Under the pieces are notes generated by a model. The model was given only the letters and a program-made list of their open reading frames with translations, made no database searches and had not been told where the DNA came from. Below are positions 17,701 to 26,220 of a stretch of DNA of 64,000 bases, piece after piece (within the stretch, counting starts at the first letter, position 1; each line of letters opens with the position of its first letter). Source of the DNA: Heyndrickxia acidicola. GTDB lineage: Bacteria > Bacillota > Bacilli > Bacillales > Bacillaceae_C. The stretch spans positions 818,847-882,846 of the forward strand of contig NZ_KV440953.1 of assembly GCF_001636425.1 (NCBI RefSeq), read 5' to 3'. A program made the position numbers and the translations under genes.

Positions 17701-18684
17701 ATGGATTTCAATATTATTCGATCTGCCCGTGCGGTTTTGCATGTTACTAGCCTGGAAGCGTCAAGGCGTTTTTATGTCGATGCGCTTGGTTTTATTGAAA
17801 CATATTCAGATAGTGAATCCATCTATTTGCGGGGACTGGAAGAACATTGCCATCATAGTCTTGTATTAAAAAAGAGTGAGAAGCCCGCTTTGGAAGTCAT
17901 TAGCTACAAAGTTCAATCCGAAAAGGATCTTGAGGGATTGGAAAAGCTTTTCCAAAGCAGGGGGCTTAAAACGAAATGGATGGAGGCGGGTACGCAATTA
18001 GCGCTGGGCCGGGCTCTCCGTGTACAGGATCCTGCCGGGTTTCCAATAGAGTTTTTCTTTAAAATGGATAAGGTGGAAAGGTATCTTCAGCGCTATGATT
18101 TATACAGAGGCGCAGCCATTCAGCGCATAGACCATTTTAATTGTGCCGTATCTGATACAGAAAAAACCTTTGAATTTTATAAAAAAGAGCTTGGATTTCG
18201 GTGTTCTGAATATACCACAACAGAAAACGGAAAGGTTTGGGCAGCGTGGATTCACCGAAAAGGAAACGTTCACGATGTTGCCTTTATGAATAGCGAAGGC
18301 CCAAGGCTGCATCATGTGGCGTTCTGGCTCAGTGATCCTATGAGCGTCATTCATACGTGCGATGTTCTGGCATCCCTCGGCTATGCATCAAGTATCGAGA
18401 GAGGGCCCGGGCGCCATGGACTATCCAATGCTTTTTTCCTTTATTTAAGGGATCCGGACGGACATAGAATTGAGCTTTATAACGGGGATTATTTAACATG
18501 CGACCCTGATTTTGAACCGATACGCTGGGATCTTGATGATCCAAGAAGGCAGACGTTTTGGGGAAATGCTGCACCAGACCGCTGGTTTAACGAGGCGTCA
18601 AGTGTATTGGATATTCAAACAGGAGAGGTAGTTGTTTCTGCTTCACCCGTACTTGAAAAGAGAAAACCTACTTTTATTATCTAG
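17701..18684 (+). CDS. hpaD: 3,4-dihydroxyphenylacetate 2,3-dioxygenase (extradiol, VOC type)
   Basis: 327 residues with two vicinal-oxygen-chelate repeats (about 8-120 and 140-262). It opens the homoprotocatechuate ring next to the hydroxyls. The metal ligands are in the second repeat: H145 (RIDHFNCAV), H204 or H205 (GPRLHHVAFW) and E258 (DPDGHRIELY), the 2-His-1-carboxylate site. The type I extradiol family is represented by Brevibacterium and Arthrobacter HPCD. The start has taggaggataatagc; the gene is 12 bp after hpaB. The repeat insertion at 18759 follows it. Confidence 0.95.
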   Translation: MDFNIIRSARAVLHVTSLEASRRFYVDALGFIETYSDSESIYLRGLEEHCHHSLVLKKSEKPALEVISYKVQSEKDLEGLEKLFQSRGLKTKWMEAGTQLALGRALRVQDPAGFPIEFFFKMDKVERYLQRYDLYRGAAIQRIDHFNCAVSDTEKTFEFYKKELGFRCSEYTTTENGKVWAAWIHRKGNVHDVAFMNSEGPRLHHVAFWLSDPMSVIHTCDVLASLGYASSIERGPGRHGLSNAFFLYLRDPDGHRIELYNGDYLTCDPDFEPIRWDLDDPRRQTFWGNAAPDRWFNEASSVLDIQTGEVVVSASPVLEKRKPTFII

Positions 18685-18758
18685 TATATCTGCTTTTGAA
18701 TCTGATTGTTAATGGATTTTAAAATATCTGATATTGATGGCTTCAATATATACAAAGT

Positions 18759-18834
18759 GAGGCTCTTTTCGTAAACTTTGTTTCTATGAGTATTAAAACT
18801 TGTAATGAGTTTACGAAAAGATGCTGCGAAAATG
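18759..18834 (-). repeat. MITE-like repeat copy G (inverted, internally deleted)
   Basis: Read on the minus strand this 76-bp stretch matches the dispersed repeat found at 27530, 27756, 43494, 59560 and 60574: it begins ccattttcgca, jumps to gcatcttttcgtaa and ends acaaagtttacgaaaagagcct. About 50 bp of the left-central part is missing. It lies between hpaD and the next operon gene, so it is transcribed with the operon; gaggctcttttcgtaaac near its start and the opposite gtttacgaaaagatgc could pair in RNA. Confidence 0.7.
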
Positions 18835-18919
18835 GAATTTATCTATTCTACGAAAAGCCACAATGTATATAAAAACAGAGTCATATACAAATTGCTTTTT
18901 GGTAAAAGGAGTGGGAAAT

Positions 18920-19711
18920 GTGTACATGGGTGGTTTAAAGCTTAATGGCAGTTCCAACATGCTAAATGTCTCAGTAAATCCAGAGGACCAAACAATTTTA
19001 TCATTGGGCAAGGTGAGACCTGTAAAGGAGCTGGATTTAGCCGCCCCTGTGAAAGGAACCGTCTACGGTGTCCTTTTAAATAATAACGAAGATTTGGATG
19101 CCTATAAAATCTCCTTTAATGAGAAGCCGTACGATGCTCCACCCAAGGCACCAGTCCTGTATATTAAACCTCGAAATACTTATAGCGGACATCTCTTTGG
19201 CATCCCTGTGCCTGAAAAGGCAGAGGAACTGTCAATGGGCGGGGCACTTGGAGTGGTCATATCTAAGAAAGCATCCAATGTTGCAGAAGTGCAGGCGATG
19301 AATTATGTTGCGGGATATACCATTGTAAATGATGTAAGTATTCCTCATAAAGATTTTTACCGGCCTGCAGTAAACAAAAAAGCCAGGGATGGGTTTTGTC
19401 CAATGGGGCCATGGATTCTTGAAAAGGATGCTGTTAATGATGTTCATTCATTAACGGTTTCCGTCTTTATTAATAATGAACTCAAGCAAAAGACATATCT
19501 TAATCAAATGGTTCGTTCGGTGAGCGGACTGATAGCTGAAATAAGTGAATTTATGACCTTGAATGAAGGGGACGTAGTACTTGTGGGTGTATCGTCAAAT
19601 CCGCCTCTCGCAAAAATTGGCGATACTGTTACGATAAAAATAGAAGAAATTGGAGAGCTGGAAAACAAGCTTGTTCCAGAGCTTGAGTGGATGGCAGGTG
19701 TAAAAGGATGA
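18920..19711 (+). CDS. hpaG1: FAH-family protein of homoprotocatechuate pathway, HpaG N-terminal-type
   Basis: 263 residues; a fumarylacetoacetate hydrolase-fold protein matching the N-terminal half of enterobacterial HpaG (isomerase/decarboxylase), encoded separately here. The GTG at 18920 is chosen because aaaggag lies 8 nt upstream; ATG 18926 is the alternative. The core is PRNTYSGHLFGIPVPEKAEE, GVVISKKASNV, AGYTIVNDVS. Where its partner has the metal-binding E-x-E, this protein has G107-x-A109, although D138 is kept. So it probably does not bind metal in the standard way and may be a structural partner of the next gene product. Stop overlaps the next start (ATGA). Confidence 0.82.
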   Translation: MYMGGLKLNGSSNMLNVSVNPEDQTILSLGKVRPVKELDLAAPVKGTVYGVLLNNNEDLDAYKISFNEKPYDAPPKAPVLYIKPRNTYSGHLFGIPVPEKAEELSMGGALGVVISKKASNVAEVQAMNYVAGYTIVNDVSIPHKDFYRPAVNKKARDGFCPMGPWILEKDAVNDVHSLTVSVFINNELKQKTYLNQMVRSVSGLIAEISEFMTLNEGDVVLVGVSSNPPLAKIGDTVTIKIEEIGELENKLVPELEWMAGVKG

Positions 19712-20469
19712 AAAAAGCGAGGGTTGCCTATAAGGGGGCAGTTCATGAAGCGCATGAAGAGGATGGATACTTAAGACTGACGGATGGCCGACGGATAAAG
19801 GAAGAAGATGCAGTGTGGCTTCCTCCAGTGGAAGCAGGTACCATATTTGCCTTAGGATTAAATTACGCTGATCATGCGGAGGAATTATCTTTTAAAGCAC
19901 CAGAAGAGCCTCTTGTTTTTTTAAAAGGCCCTAATACACTGATTGGCCACCGTGCAGAAACAAGAAGACCAAAAGATATTACCTTTATGCATTATGAATG
20001 TGAATTGGCTGTTGTAATTGGCAAACAGGCGAAAAAGGTGAAATCGCAAGACGCATACCATTATATCAGCGGTTATACCATTGCCAATGATTATGCCTTT
20101 CGAGACTATTTGGAAAATTATTATCGCCCGAATTTGCGCGTAAAGAACCGCGATGGCAGTACACCAATTGGACCATGGCTTGCAGATATATCCGAAATAC
20201 CAGATCCTTCGGATTTGGTACTCAGAACCTATATTAATGGAGAAAAAAAGCAAGAAGGAACGACAAGGGATATGATATTCAGCGTTCCTTTTCTCATTGA
20301 GTACTTAAGCAGCTTTATGACTCTTCAGCCCGGTGACTTGATTCTAACAGGAACTCCAAAAGGTGCGGTTGATACAAAACCGGGAGATGTTGTGACAACA
20401 GAGATTGTAGGAATTGGAAAGCTTGTGAATACAATAATAGACGATGCCTGTTTTTATCGGACAGTATAA
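19708..20469 (+). CDS. hpaG2: FAH-family protein, HpaG C-terminal-type (decarboxylase/isomerase)
   Basis: 253 residues with a complete fumarylacetoacetate hydrolase domain. The metal ligands are visible as E97 and E99 (MHYECELAVVIGK) and D128 (TIANDYAFRDY). The C-terminal signature FMTLQPGDLILTGTPKGA is present. Predicted to decarboxylate 5-oxo-pent-3-ene-1,2,5-tricarboxylate and isomerise the product, as the C-terminal half of HpaG does. The start ATG overlaps the stop of the previous gene, so translation is coupled, consistent with equal amounts of two subunits. It could alternatively be the HpaH-like hydratase, which has the same fold. Confidence 0.85.
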   Translation: MKKARVAYKGAVHEAHEEDGYLRLTDGRRIKEEDAVWLPPVEAGTIFALGLNYADHAEELSFKAPEEPLVFLKGPNTLIGHRAETRRPKDITFMHYECELAVVIGKQAKKVKSQDAYHYISGYTIANDYAFRDYLENYYRPNLRVKNRDGSTPIGPWLADISEIPDPSDLVLRTYINGEKKQEGTTRDMIFSVPFLIEYLSSFMTLQPGDLILTGTPKGAVDTKPGDVVTTEIVGIGKLVNTIIDDACFYRTV

Positions 20470-20521
20470 AAGCGTGTAATAAAGTGATTGAAATAGCACA
20501 GTGGTCTGGAGGTTTCAATGC

Positions 20522-20911
20522 ATGCCCCACGTTATTATTGAGTACACGGATAATCTGAAAGATGAATTTAATTTACAGGAGCTAATGGAGAAAATCCATT
20601 CTTGTCTTATTCGTCACTCTGAAATTTTTCCTGTAGGTGGAATCCGGTCCAGAGCGATCGAACTGAATCATTACCGGGTTGCAGACGGAAAGGAAAATGA
20701 TGCCTTCGTCCATACAACATTGAAAATTGGGGCGGGGCGTTCTGAAGAAATAAAAAAGGAAATAACAGAGGAAATCTTTAAAACTATTAGCGTCGTCTTT
20801 GAGCCCTTATTTCAAAGCAGGTATCTGGCATTATCGCTTGAGCTATATGAGTTTCCCGAAAAATACAGTCTTAAACATAATAATATTCATGCACGTTTTA
20901 AGCAGGAATAA
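20522..20911 (+). CDS. hpaF: 5-carboxymethyl-2-hydroxymuconate isomerase
   Basis: 129 residues of the CHMI/tautomerase superfamily. The start at 20522 is fixed by two facts: tctggagg lies 9 nt upstream, and it puts proline directly after methionine (MPHVIIEYTDNL), the catalytic Pro1 after Met removal. Upstream in-frame starts would bury this proline. The enzyme ketonises 5-carboxymethyl-2-hydroxymuconate for the decarboxylation step. It sits 52 bp after hpaG2 in the operon. Confidence 0.9.
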   Translation: MPHVIIEYTDNLKDEFNLQELMEKIHSCLIRHSEIFPVGGIRSRAIELNHYRVADGKENDAFVHTTLKIGAGRSEEIKKEITEEIFKTISVVFEPLFQSRYLALSLELYEFPEKYSLKHNNIHARFKQE

Positions 20912-20949
20912 TGATATGGTCTGTCTGTTAAGTGAAATAAGGAGGAATA

Positions 20950-21414
20950 ATGAAAATGGAAGATCATCTATTTCGCAAAGCGATGGCAAAGTTTCCAACC
21001 GGGGTCACTGTGATCACAACTTCGGTGGATGGAAACCCTTATGGAATGACGGCTAACGCCTTTATGTCACTCTCGCTAAATCCACATTTAATTCTAATAT
21101 CAGTGGCAAATAAAGCACATATGAATCAATATATTAAGCAAGCCGGTGCCTTTGCTGTCAACATTTTATCTAAATCCCAAAAAGAAATGTCCATGCATTT
21201 TGCCGGTCAATTAAAGGAAAAAAAGAACATTGATTTTCATTGGTATGATGGCATACCTGTTCTTGAGAATTCTCTCGTTCATCTTTCGTGTAGTGTAGAT
21301 TCAGTCTCTGAGGCAGGAGATCATACATTATTCATTGGAAAAGTTAATAACCTGCAAATAGCAGAAGGGACTCCACTGACCTATTATAATGGAAAGTACG
21401 TTGATATTTGTTGA
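20950..21414 (+). CDS. hpaC: 4-hydroxyphenylacetate 3-monooxygenase flavin reductase component
   Basis: 154 residues of the flavin reductase-like (FMN-binding split barrel) family. It uses NAD(P)H to reduce FAD for HpaB. Signatures: KFPTGVTVITT near the N-terminus, GMTANAFMSLSLNPHLILIS, and the C-terminal YYNGKY. The ATG follows aaggaggaat. It ends the operon, followed by a terminator. It may also serve the orphan HpaB at 4914-6350, which has no reductase beside it. Confidence 0.92.
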   Translation: MKMEDHLFRKAMAKFPTGVTVITTSVDGNPYGMTANAFMSLSLNPHLILISVANKAHMNQYIKQAGAFAVNILSKSQKEMSMHFAGQLKEKKNIDFHWYDGIPVLENSLVHLSCSVDSVSEAGDHTLFIGKVNNLQIAEGTPLTYYNGKYVDIC

Positions 21415-21429
21415 ACATTATGATAAAAA

Positions 21430-21460
21430 AACACCCAAATACGGGTGATTTTTTTTTTTT
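21430..21460 (+). terminator. Rho-independent terminator of the hpa operon
   Basis: CACCC at 21432-21436 pairs with GGGTG at 21443-21447 around a 6-nt loop, followed by A and a run of twelve T residues. Confidence 0.85.
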
Positions 21461-21462
21461 AA

Positions 21463-21509
21463 AACTTTAACGCAATAAAGGGGTCTGACCCCTTTATTGC
21501 GTTAAAGTT
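21463..21509. repeat. 47-nt perfect palindrome (REP-like)
   Basis: Arms 21463-21485 (starting aactttaacgcaataaag and ending gggtc) and 21487-21509 are perfectly complementary over 23 bp around a single central T. It lies directly behind the hpa terminator. The gap 21510-21871 before topB otherwise holds AT-rich sequence with no convincing gene. It may be a repetitive extragenic palindrome, a cruciform, or a second terminator-like structure. Confidence 0.8.
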
Positions 21510-21871
21510 GGAATGAATTGAATAAACCAGCAATTAAGGCGGTATTCTTTATTTTCGAAAACGGTGTAATTCATATACTATGTTCCAAATCTTCAACAAT
21601 AAATAATAACCTAACCAGTTATAACCAACTGTACACAAAATCAATTTTTTCATCTAAAACTATGTTCCAAATCTGCAATAGCAAAATATATATGCAGTTA
21701 GGACGCATTATGATAAATGCAATGAAGGAAATCAAGCATTACTTTAACACTGTAATAGATTTTAGGAGGAAAGGAGGGAGTGTGCCGGAATTAAGTAAAA
21801 TCGGTTAAAACATCCTGCATCTAACGTTATAATAGTTTATAAGCCAGTTTTTTAGATAAGGAGCATAGTAC

Positions 21872-24067
21872 ATGAAAGTGATTATTGCCGAAAAGCCATC
21901 TGTAGCTAAAAATATTGCGGATGCTCTGAAAATAAAAGGAAAGAAAGATGGATATTTTGAAGGGAACGGTTATCTTATCACCTGGGCTTTCGGCCATCTG
22001 CTGCAACTTTTTGATGCAAAGGATTACGATGATAAAATGGCAAAATGGAATATGGAAAATTTCCCTTTTATACCACACCAGTTTCGATACAAAGTTAAAA
22101 GTGACCCGCGCAAGAAGGGGAAGGAAGATCTGGGGGCAAAAAAACAATTAAAGATTATATACACTTTATTAAAAAGGCAGGATGTGGATGCCATTATATC
22201 TGCCTGTGATTATGATCGTGAAGGTCAGCTTATTGGCGACACGATCATCTATAATTTGAAAACTGGAAAAAAGGTGTACAGATTATTGCTAAATGAGTGG
22301 ACACCAGAAGAAGTTTTAAAGGGTCTTGATAATATAAAGCCTAATACTGAAATGAAGCCTCTCCAGGATGCGGGTATAGGCAGGCAGTGGGCTGATTGGG
22401 TAATAGGCATAAATTTAACTTCCGTCGCAACGCTAAAATATCAAAAGGGGAAAGGACAGGCTTTAAATATTGGAAGAGTTTTGCTTCCTACTTTAAAAAT
22501 TATTTATGACCGGGATAAGGAAATTGAAAGGTTTGTGCCTGAAGATTATTTTAAATTAGCTGCTCAATTCAAAACACAGGATGGAAATGAATATGAAGGA
22601 ATGTATTCGGAAAACGGTGAGTCTCAATTTAAAGATAAAGCCTGCCTTGAACAAATTGAACAGGAATTAAAAGAAAAACATGCAAGCATATTAGATAAGC
22701 AGGTTGAAAGAAAAAGAGAGTACCCTCCCTATTTGTTTAACCTTTCAAACCTTCAGGGATATATCACTAGCAAATATAAAGGATGGACATCTGATAAAGT
22801 TTTAAAGATCGCTCAGTCCATATATGAAAAGAAGTATATTACCTACCCAAGAACAGCCAGCAGTGTATTGGAAGAAAGTCTTGCAGGCAAAGCGGCAAAT
22901 GTTCTGGAAAAAATCAAGAAAGGGCTGCCTTACGAAAGTGAAATAAGGTTTACAAAATCTAAAAGAGTGTTTGATAATTCAAAAGTTGAAAGCCATAGTG
23001 CTATTATTCCAACCTATTTAATTCCCAAATCTCTGACGCCTGATGAACAATTGGTTTATACTGCTATAAAAAACCGATTTATCATGCAATTTATGCCGGT
23101 TGCTGAGCATGAAGAAACCAAGATATTAACCAAAATATCAAGTTCAGAAATTAAAGGACTATTTGTTTCTAAAGGTAAAGTGCAATTAGTAGAGGGCTGG
23201 AAAAAGGTTGAAAAGCAGGAATCCAAAGATACTCTGCTGCCCTTCGTAAATATAAGTGATCCTGTACAAATTGTCAGCTGCAGTCTGACTTCACATGTAA
23301 CAAAGCCTCCAAAGCACCATACCGAAAAAACGTTATTAAAAGTAATGGAGACAGCGGGAAAGGGCATTGAGAAAGAAGAGGGAGAAGAGATGATGGAGGC
23401 TGTACTGAGCGGGTACAGTATTGGTACACCTGCTACAAGGGCAGAGACGATTAAAAAGTTAAAGATGGTTGGATACATCACCACTCAAAATAAATATTTA
23501 CTTTGCACGGACCTTGGGAGAAGACTGGTTGAGACCTTTCCGGTAAAGGAATTATTTGACTTGGAATTTACGGGACGGCTGGAAAAAACACTTGCAGATA
23601 TTGAAAAGCAAAAATATACGAAGGAAGGCTTTCTTAATTTGATTTTTGAGTTTACTGCAAAATCTGTCACTACAATAAAAAGTGAAAAAGACATTACCAT
23701 TCACGAAGTAACAAGGGGAAAAAAATCGAATGAGGTCTTAGGAAAATGTCCTGTATGCGGTCATGATGTTATAGAAGGGCAGAAGGGATTTGGCTGCAGC
23801 AACTGGAAAAGCGGATGCAAGTTTGTCGTATGGAAAAATGATAAGTTCCTGAGTGCTCTTAAGAAAAAACCTACAAAAACAATGGTGAAAGCATTGTTGA
23901 AAAATGGAGTAGCATTGGTCAAAGGACTTACGAGCAAAAAGGGCAATAAATTTGAGGCTTATTTACGGTACGAAAAAAATCCTGATAATGAATTTTTTAG
24001 TTGGAAAATGGAATTTGCCCCTAATCAAAAGCAGAAAGCAGCACATTCAGCGGATCATTTAAATTGA
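21872..24067 (+). CDS. topB: DNA topoisomerase III (type IA)
   Basis: 731 residues; a single-strand passage enzyme that decatenates and relaxes DNA. The N-terminal TOPRIM domain starts MKVIIAEKPSVAKNIADALK and has the acidic SACDYDREGQLIG. The active-site tyrosine is Y325 in KKYITYPRTASS. The C-terminal part has zinc-finger-type cysteines (GKCPVCGHDV and CSNWKSGCKF). Length matches B. subtilis TopB. Start: taaggagcatagtac before the ATG. A single gene. Confidence 0.95.
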   Translation: MKVIIAEKPSVAKNIADALKIKGKKDGYFEGNGYLITWAFGHLLQLFDAKDYDDKMAKWNMENFPFIPHQFRYKVKSDPRKKGKEDLGAKKQLKIIYTLLKRQDVDAIISACDYDREGQLIGDTIIYNLKTGKKVYRLLLNEWTPEEVLKGLDNIKPNTEMKPLQDAGIGRQWADWVIGINLTSVATLKYQKGKGQALNIGRVLLPTLKIIYDRDKEIERFVPEDYFKLAAQFKTQDGNEYEGMYSENGESQFKDKACLEQIEQELKEKHASILDKQVERKREYPPYLFNLSNLQGYITSKYKGWTSDKVLKIAQSIYEKKYITYPRTASSVLEESLAGKAANVLEKIKKGLPYESEIRFTKSKRVFDNSKVESHSAIIPTYLIPKSLTPDEQLVYTAIKNRFIMQFMPVAEHEETKILTKISSSEIKGLFVSKGKVQLVEGWKKVEKQESKDTLLPFVNISDPVQIVSCSLTSHVTKPPKHHTEKTLLKVMETAGKGIEKEEGEEMMEAVLSGYSIGTPATRAETIKKLKMVGYITTQNKYLLCTDLGRRLVETFPVKELFDLEFTGRLEKTLADIEKQKYTKEGFLNLIFEFTAKSVTTIKSEKDITIHEVTRGKKSNEVLGKCPVCGHDVIEGQKGFGCSNWKSGCKFVVWKNDKFLSALKKKPTKTMVKALLKNGVALVKGLTSKKGNKFEAYLRYEKNPDNEFFSWKMEFAPNQKQKAAHSADHLN

Positions 24068-24280
24068 AGAAACAAACATCATAGATACTTTAAGATATCC
24101 TAAATAATCCATTAAAGCTTAATGCCAAGGAAATCTTCTTCAGAGGAAGGGCTGCCGAAAGGAATATGGAATAGCATATAAAGCTATTTTTCCATACTTT
24201 AATTGTTTCATCGTGAAAGCTTTTTCTAATTTCTTCTCTGCCGCCATACAAAATGAGAATGACTCCTTTAAAAAGCAGGA

Positions 24281-24341
24281 AAAAAGATGCTGTATCCAAG
24301 GTTACCTGATATCATTGGCCCTTTTTGGTACAGCATCTTTT
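24281..24341 (-). terminator. Long-loop inverted repeat after alaX
   Basis: aaaaagatgctgta at 24281-24294 is complementary to tacagcatctttt at 24329-24341, with a 34-nt loop. On the minus strand it follows the alaX stop and ends in a T run. The loop is long for a classical terminator. Confidence 0.55.
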
Positions 24342-24358
24342 GACTATAAAATTAAACC

Positions 24359-25534
24359 TTAATTCAATTGGCCTACCGTAAATTGTATAAAGTTTTGCAT
24401 ATTCTCTAGTGAAGGAAAGGCAGCCTGAGCGCTTAAACCGTTTCCTCCACCTTTGCCATAATACTTTTTCAAATGTTCCTTGAAGAACCCACCACAATCA
24501 AATGGAGAATTCCCTTTATGGGTAAGGATTATGCGTTTTTCTATTTCAGTCGCAGCTAAAATTACCTGATTGGTTATGGCTGCCGCCTCTTTGGCAATAC
24601 GTTCACATTCTTTATAATTTTTATCCTGAAATACAAAAGCGACAAGCGTTTCCGGGCTATTCTCTAGCAATTGCTTTGCATGAAACCTCGCATTCAATAC
24701 CTCTATTTCTTCCAATTGTTTTTGTAAATCCTTCTTTTCTTTTTCAAGTCTTGCTACGCGGGATTCCACTTCTGAATAGGACGTTGATAATGCAGCAGAC
24801 AGTTTCGTGAGAGTGTCGTGCTTTTCTTTGTAATCCGCAAGAGCCCGCCTCCCGCATGTAAAATAAAGACGGATATTTCCTTTGTGTTTTTCTGTTTTTA
24901 AAAGCTTTATGAGACCTATCCCGCCAATGCTTTTCACATGTGTACCGCAGCAGGCAGAAAAATCAATTCCTTGAATTTCAACAATCCTTATATTGCTTTC
25001 TGCTTTTGGCCATTTTTTTAAAGGAATGGCATGGAGCTTCTCTTTATCTACAAAATAGGTCTTAACCTTGTTATCTTGATAAATGAGGTAATTTACACGC
25101 TGTTCAATTCTGTTTAATTGTTCCTCGTGAAGAAAAGGCACAGTCAAGTCAATGGAACAATACTCGCTGCCAAGATGGAAGCTCGCAGTCTCGACATCGT
25201 ATAATTCGCTGCAAACAGCAGAAAGTAAATGCTGACCTGTATGATGCTGGGTGTGTTCTAGCCTTCTAAAGGAATCAATTTGGCATTTTACAGAAGTCTG
25301 TAATGGCTTCTTGGCGATTTTATGGAAAACTTCTTCATCCGCTTCAAAAACCTCCAGGACATCAATCCCATCAATTGTTCCCAAATCCCATGGCTGTCCT
25401 CCGCCTTCTGGGTAAAAAGCCGTTTCTTTTAAAGTAACGAGTATAGTACTATCCTGTTCGATAATTTTGGTAATGTCTGTTCTCCATTCGGATATGTCAG
25501 GAGAAGTATAATATAATTTCTCAGTCACCATCAT
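24359..25534 (-). CDS. alaX: Alanyl-tRNA editing protein, AlaX-L type with DHHA1 domain
   Basis: 391 residues; hydrolyses Ser (or Gly) mischarged on tRNA-Ala. The zinc site is intact: H98 and H102 (HHTGQHLL) and C195 and H199 (FSACCGTH), as in AlaRS editing domains. The N-terminal part has FYPEGGGQPWD, a coiled coil lies at about 255-285, and the C-terminal DHHA1 domain includes GGGNGLSAQAAF. There is no aminoacylation domain, so it is a free-standing trans-editing factor. Two ATG codons follow aaaggtgga; either may be the start. Confidence 0.9.
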   Translation of the reverse strand: MMVTEKLYYTSPDISEWRTDITKIIEQDSTILVTLKETAFYPEGGGQPWDLGTIDGIDVLEVFEADEEVFHKIAKKPLQTSVKCQIDSFRRLEHTQHHTGQHLLSAVCSELYDVETASFHLGSEYCSIDLTVPFLHEEQLNRIEQRVNYLIYQDNKVKTYFVDKEKLHAIPLKKWPKAESNIRIVEIQGIDFSACCGTHVKSIGGIGLIKLLKTEKHKGNIRLYFTCGRRALADYKEKHDTLTKLSAALSTSYSEVESRVARLEKEKKDLQKQLEEIEVLNARFHAKQLLENSPETLVAFVFQDKNYKECERIAKEAAAITNQVILAATEIEKRIILTHKGNSPFDCGGFFKEHLKKYYGKGGGNGLSAQAAFPSLENMQNFIQFTVGQLN

Positions 25535-25805
25535 TCCACCTTTTTTGAGTCAATAGTTAAATTATAGTGAATGCGGGATGGAGATAAAAGAAATATATAT
25601 ACCCTGTTATAAAAAAGGCTTTGTTAAAGGAGTCTGTTGTTTTTTAGCCTATTCGTGTGCAAGGGCTGTTTCACACGCCCTTCAGCACATCTAAATAATG
25701 AGATGTTATCAACATGGAAATTTAACAGACACATAAAAAAGATGGAAAAATAGACTTTGACTGTAAAGGCTAAAAGCAGGACAGAGAAAGCCAGATCTTG
25801 TTAAA

Positions 25806-25940
25806 TCATTCATACCTTTTAGATAAACATCGGTCACATTCCAAAAGGTAAGATTCTGCCTGATCTTCAATACATTCTCCACACTCTGGGCAAATTTTTT
25901 CTGGCATATTTCTAAAAAACTCGACTGGGCTTTGCAGCAT
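25806..25940 (-). CDS. YhfH-family mini protein with two CxxC motifs
   Basis: 44 residues, MLQSPVEFFRNMPEKICPEC continuing to GEC, then CDRC near the end. The C-x2-C-x2-C and C-x2-C pattern suggests a bound zinc. The start at 25940 is preceded by aaagggag at about 8 nt. The MLxxxVEFFRNLP opening is what I recall for B. subtilis YhfH, a protein of unknown function. It is in the long gap between alaX and the sigma factor gene. A 14-bp palindrome 38 bp upstream of the start may control it. Confidence 0.7.
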   Translation of the reverse strand: MLQSPVEFFRNMPEKICPECGECIEDQAESYLLECDRCLSKRYE

Positions 25941-25977
25941 GATGAACATCTCCCTTTACTTTTTTTGTAATACAGTT

Positions 25978-25991
25978 AATACAATTGTATT
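25978..25991. promoter_or_regulatory. 14-bp perfect palindrome, candidate operator
   Basis: AATACAATTGTATT is self-complementary. It is flanked by ACAG (25972-25975) and CTGT (25992-25995). It lies between the divergent YhfH-like gene (start 25940) and the sigma factor gene (start 26221). The regulator is unknown. The rest of 25992-26220 is AT-rich with no other clear signal. Confidence 0.4.
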
Positions 25992-26220
25992 CTGTTATGG
26001 TACAGTATATGAGTTGAAATAATTTATGTGTTAATAAAAACCATCCTATTCTTGAATATAGGCATTCCTTTTTTAAGTTGAGTTGAGGGCGTTGAACCGG
26101 ACTTTTTCATGAATAAACTAAAATATCAATGTCCTTTTGCAAAACAAATTTTTAAATGGCCCGTAACTTTCTAAAGCGCTAATTCGTTTAATAAGTAGAG
26201 GTTCAAAAGGAGTGATCACT

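Noticed and set aside
21518-21808. A 96-codon frame between the hpa operon and topB
   Set aside because: AT-rich composition, no ribosome site and no recognisable motif.
24140-24247. Minus-strand frame of 35 codons with aaggag 14 nt upstream, and an overlapping 69-codon frame
   Set aside because: Spacing is too long, the product is not recognised, and the longer frame begins inside the alaX terminator hairpin.
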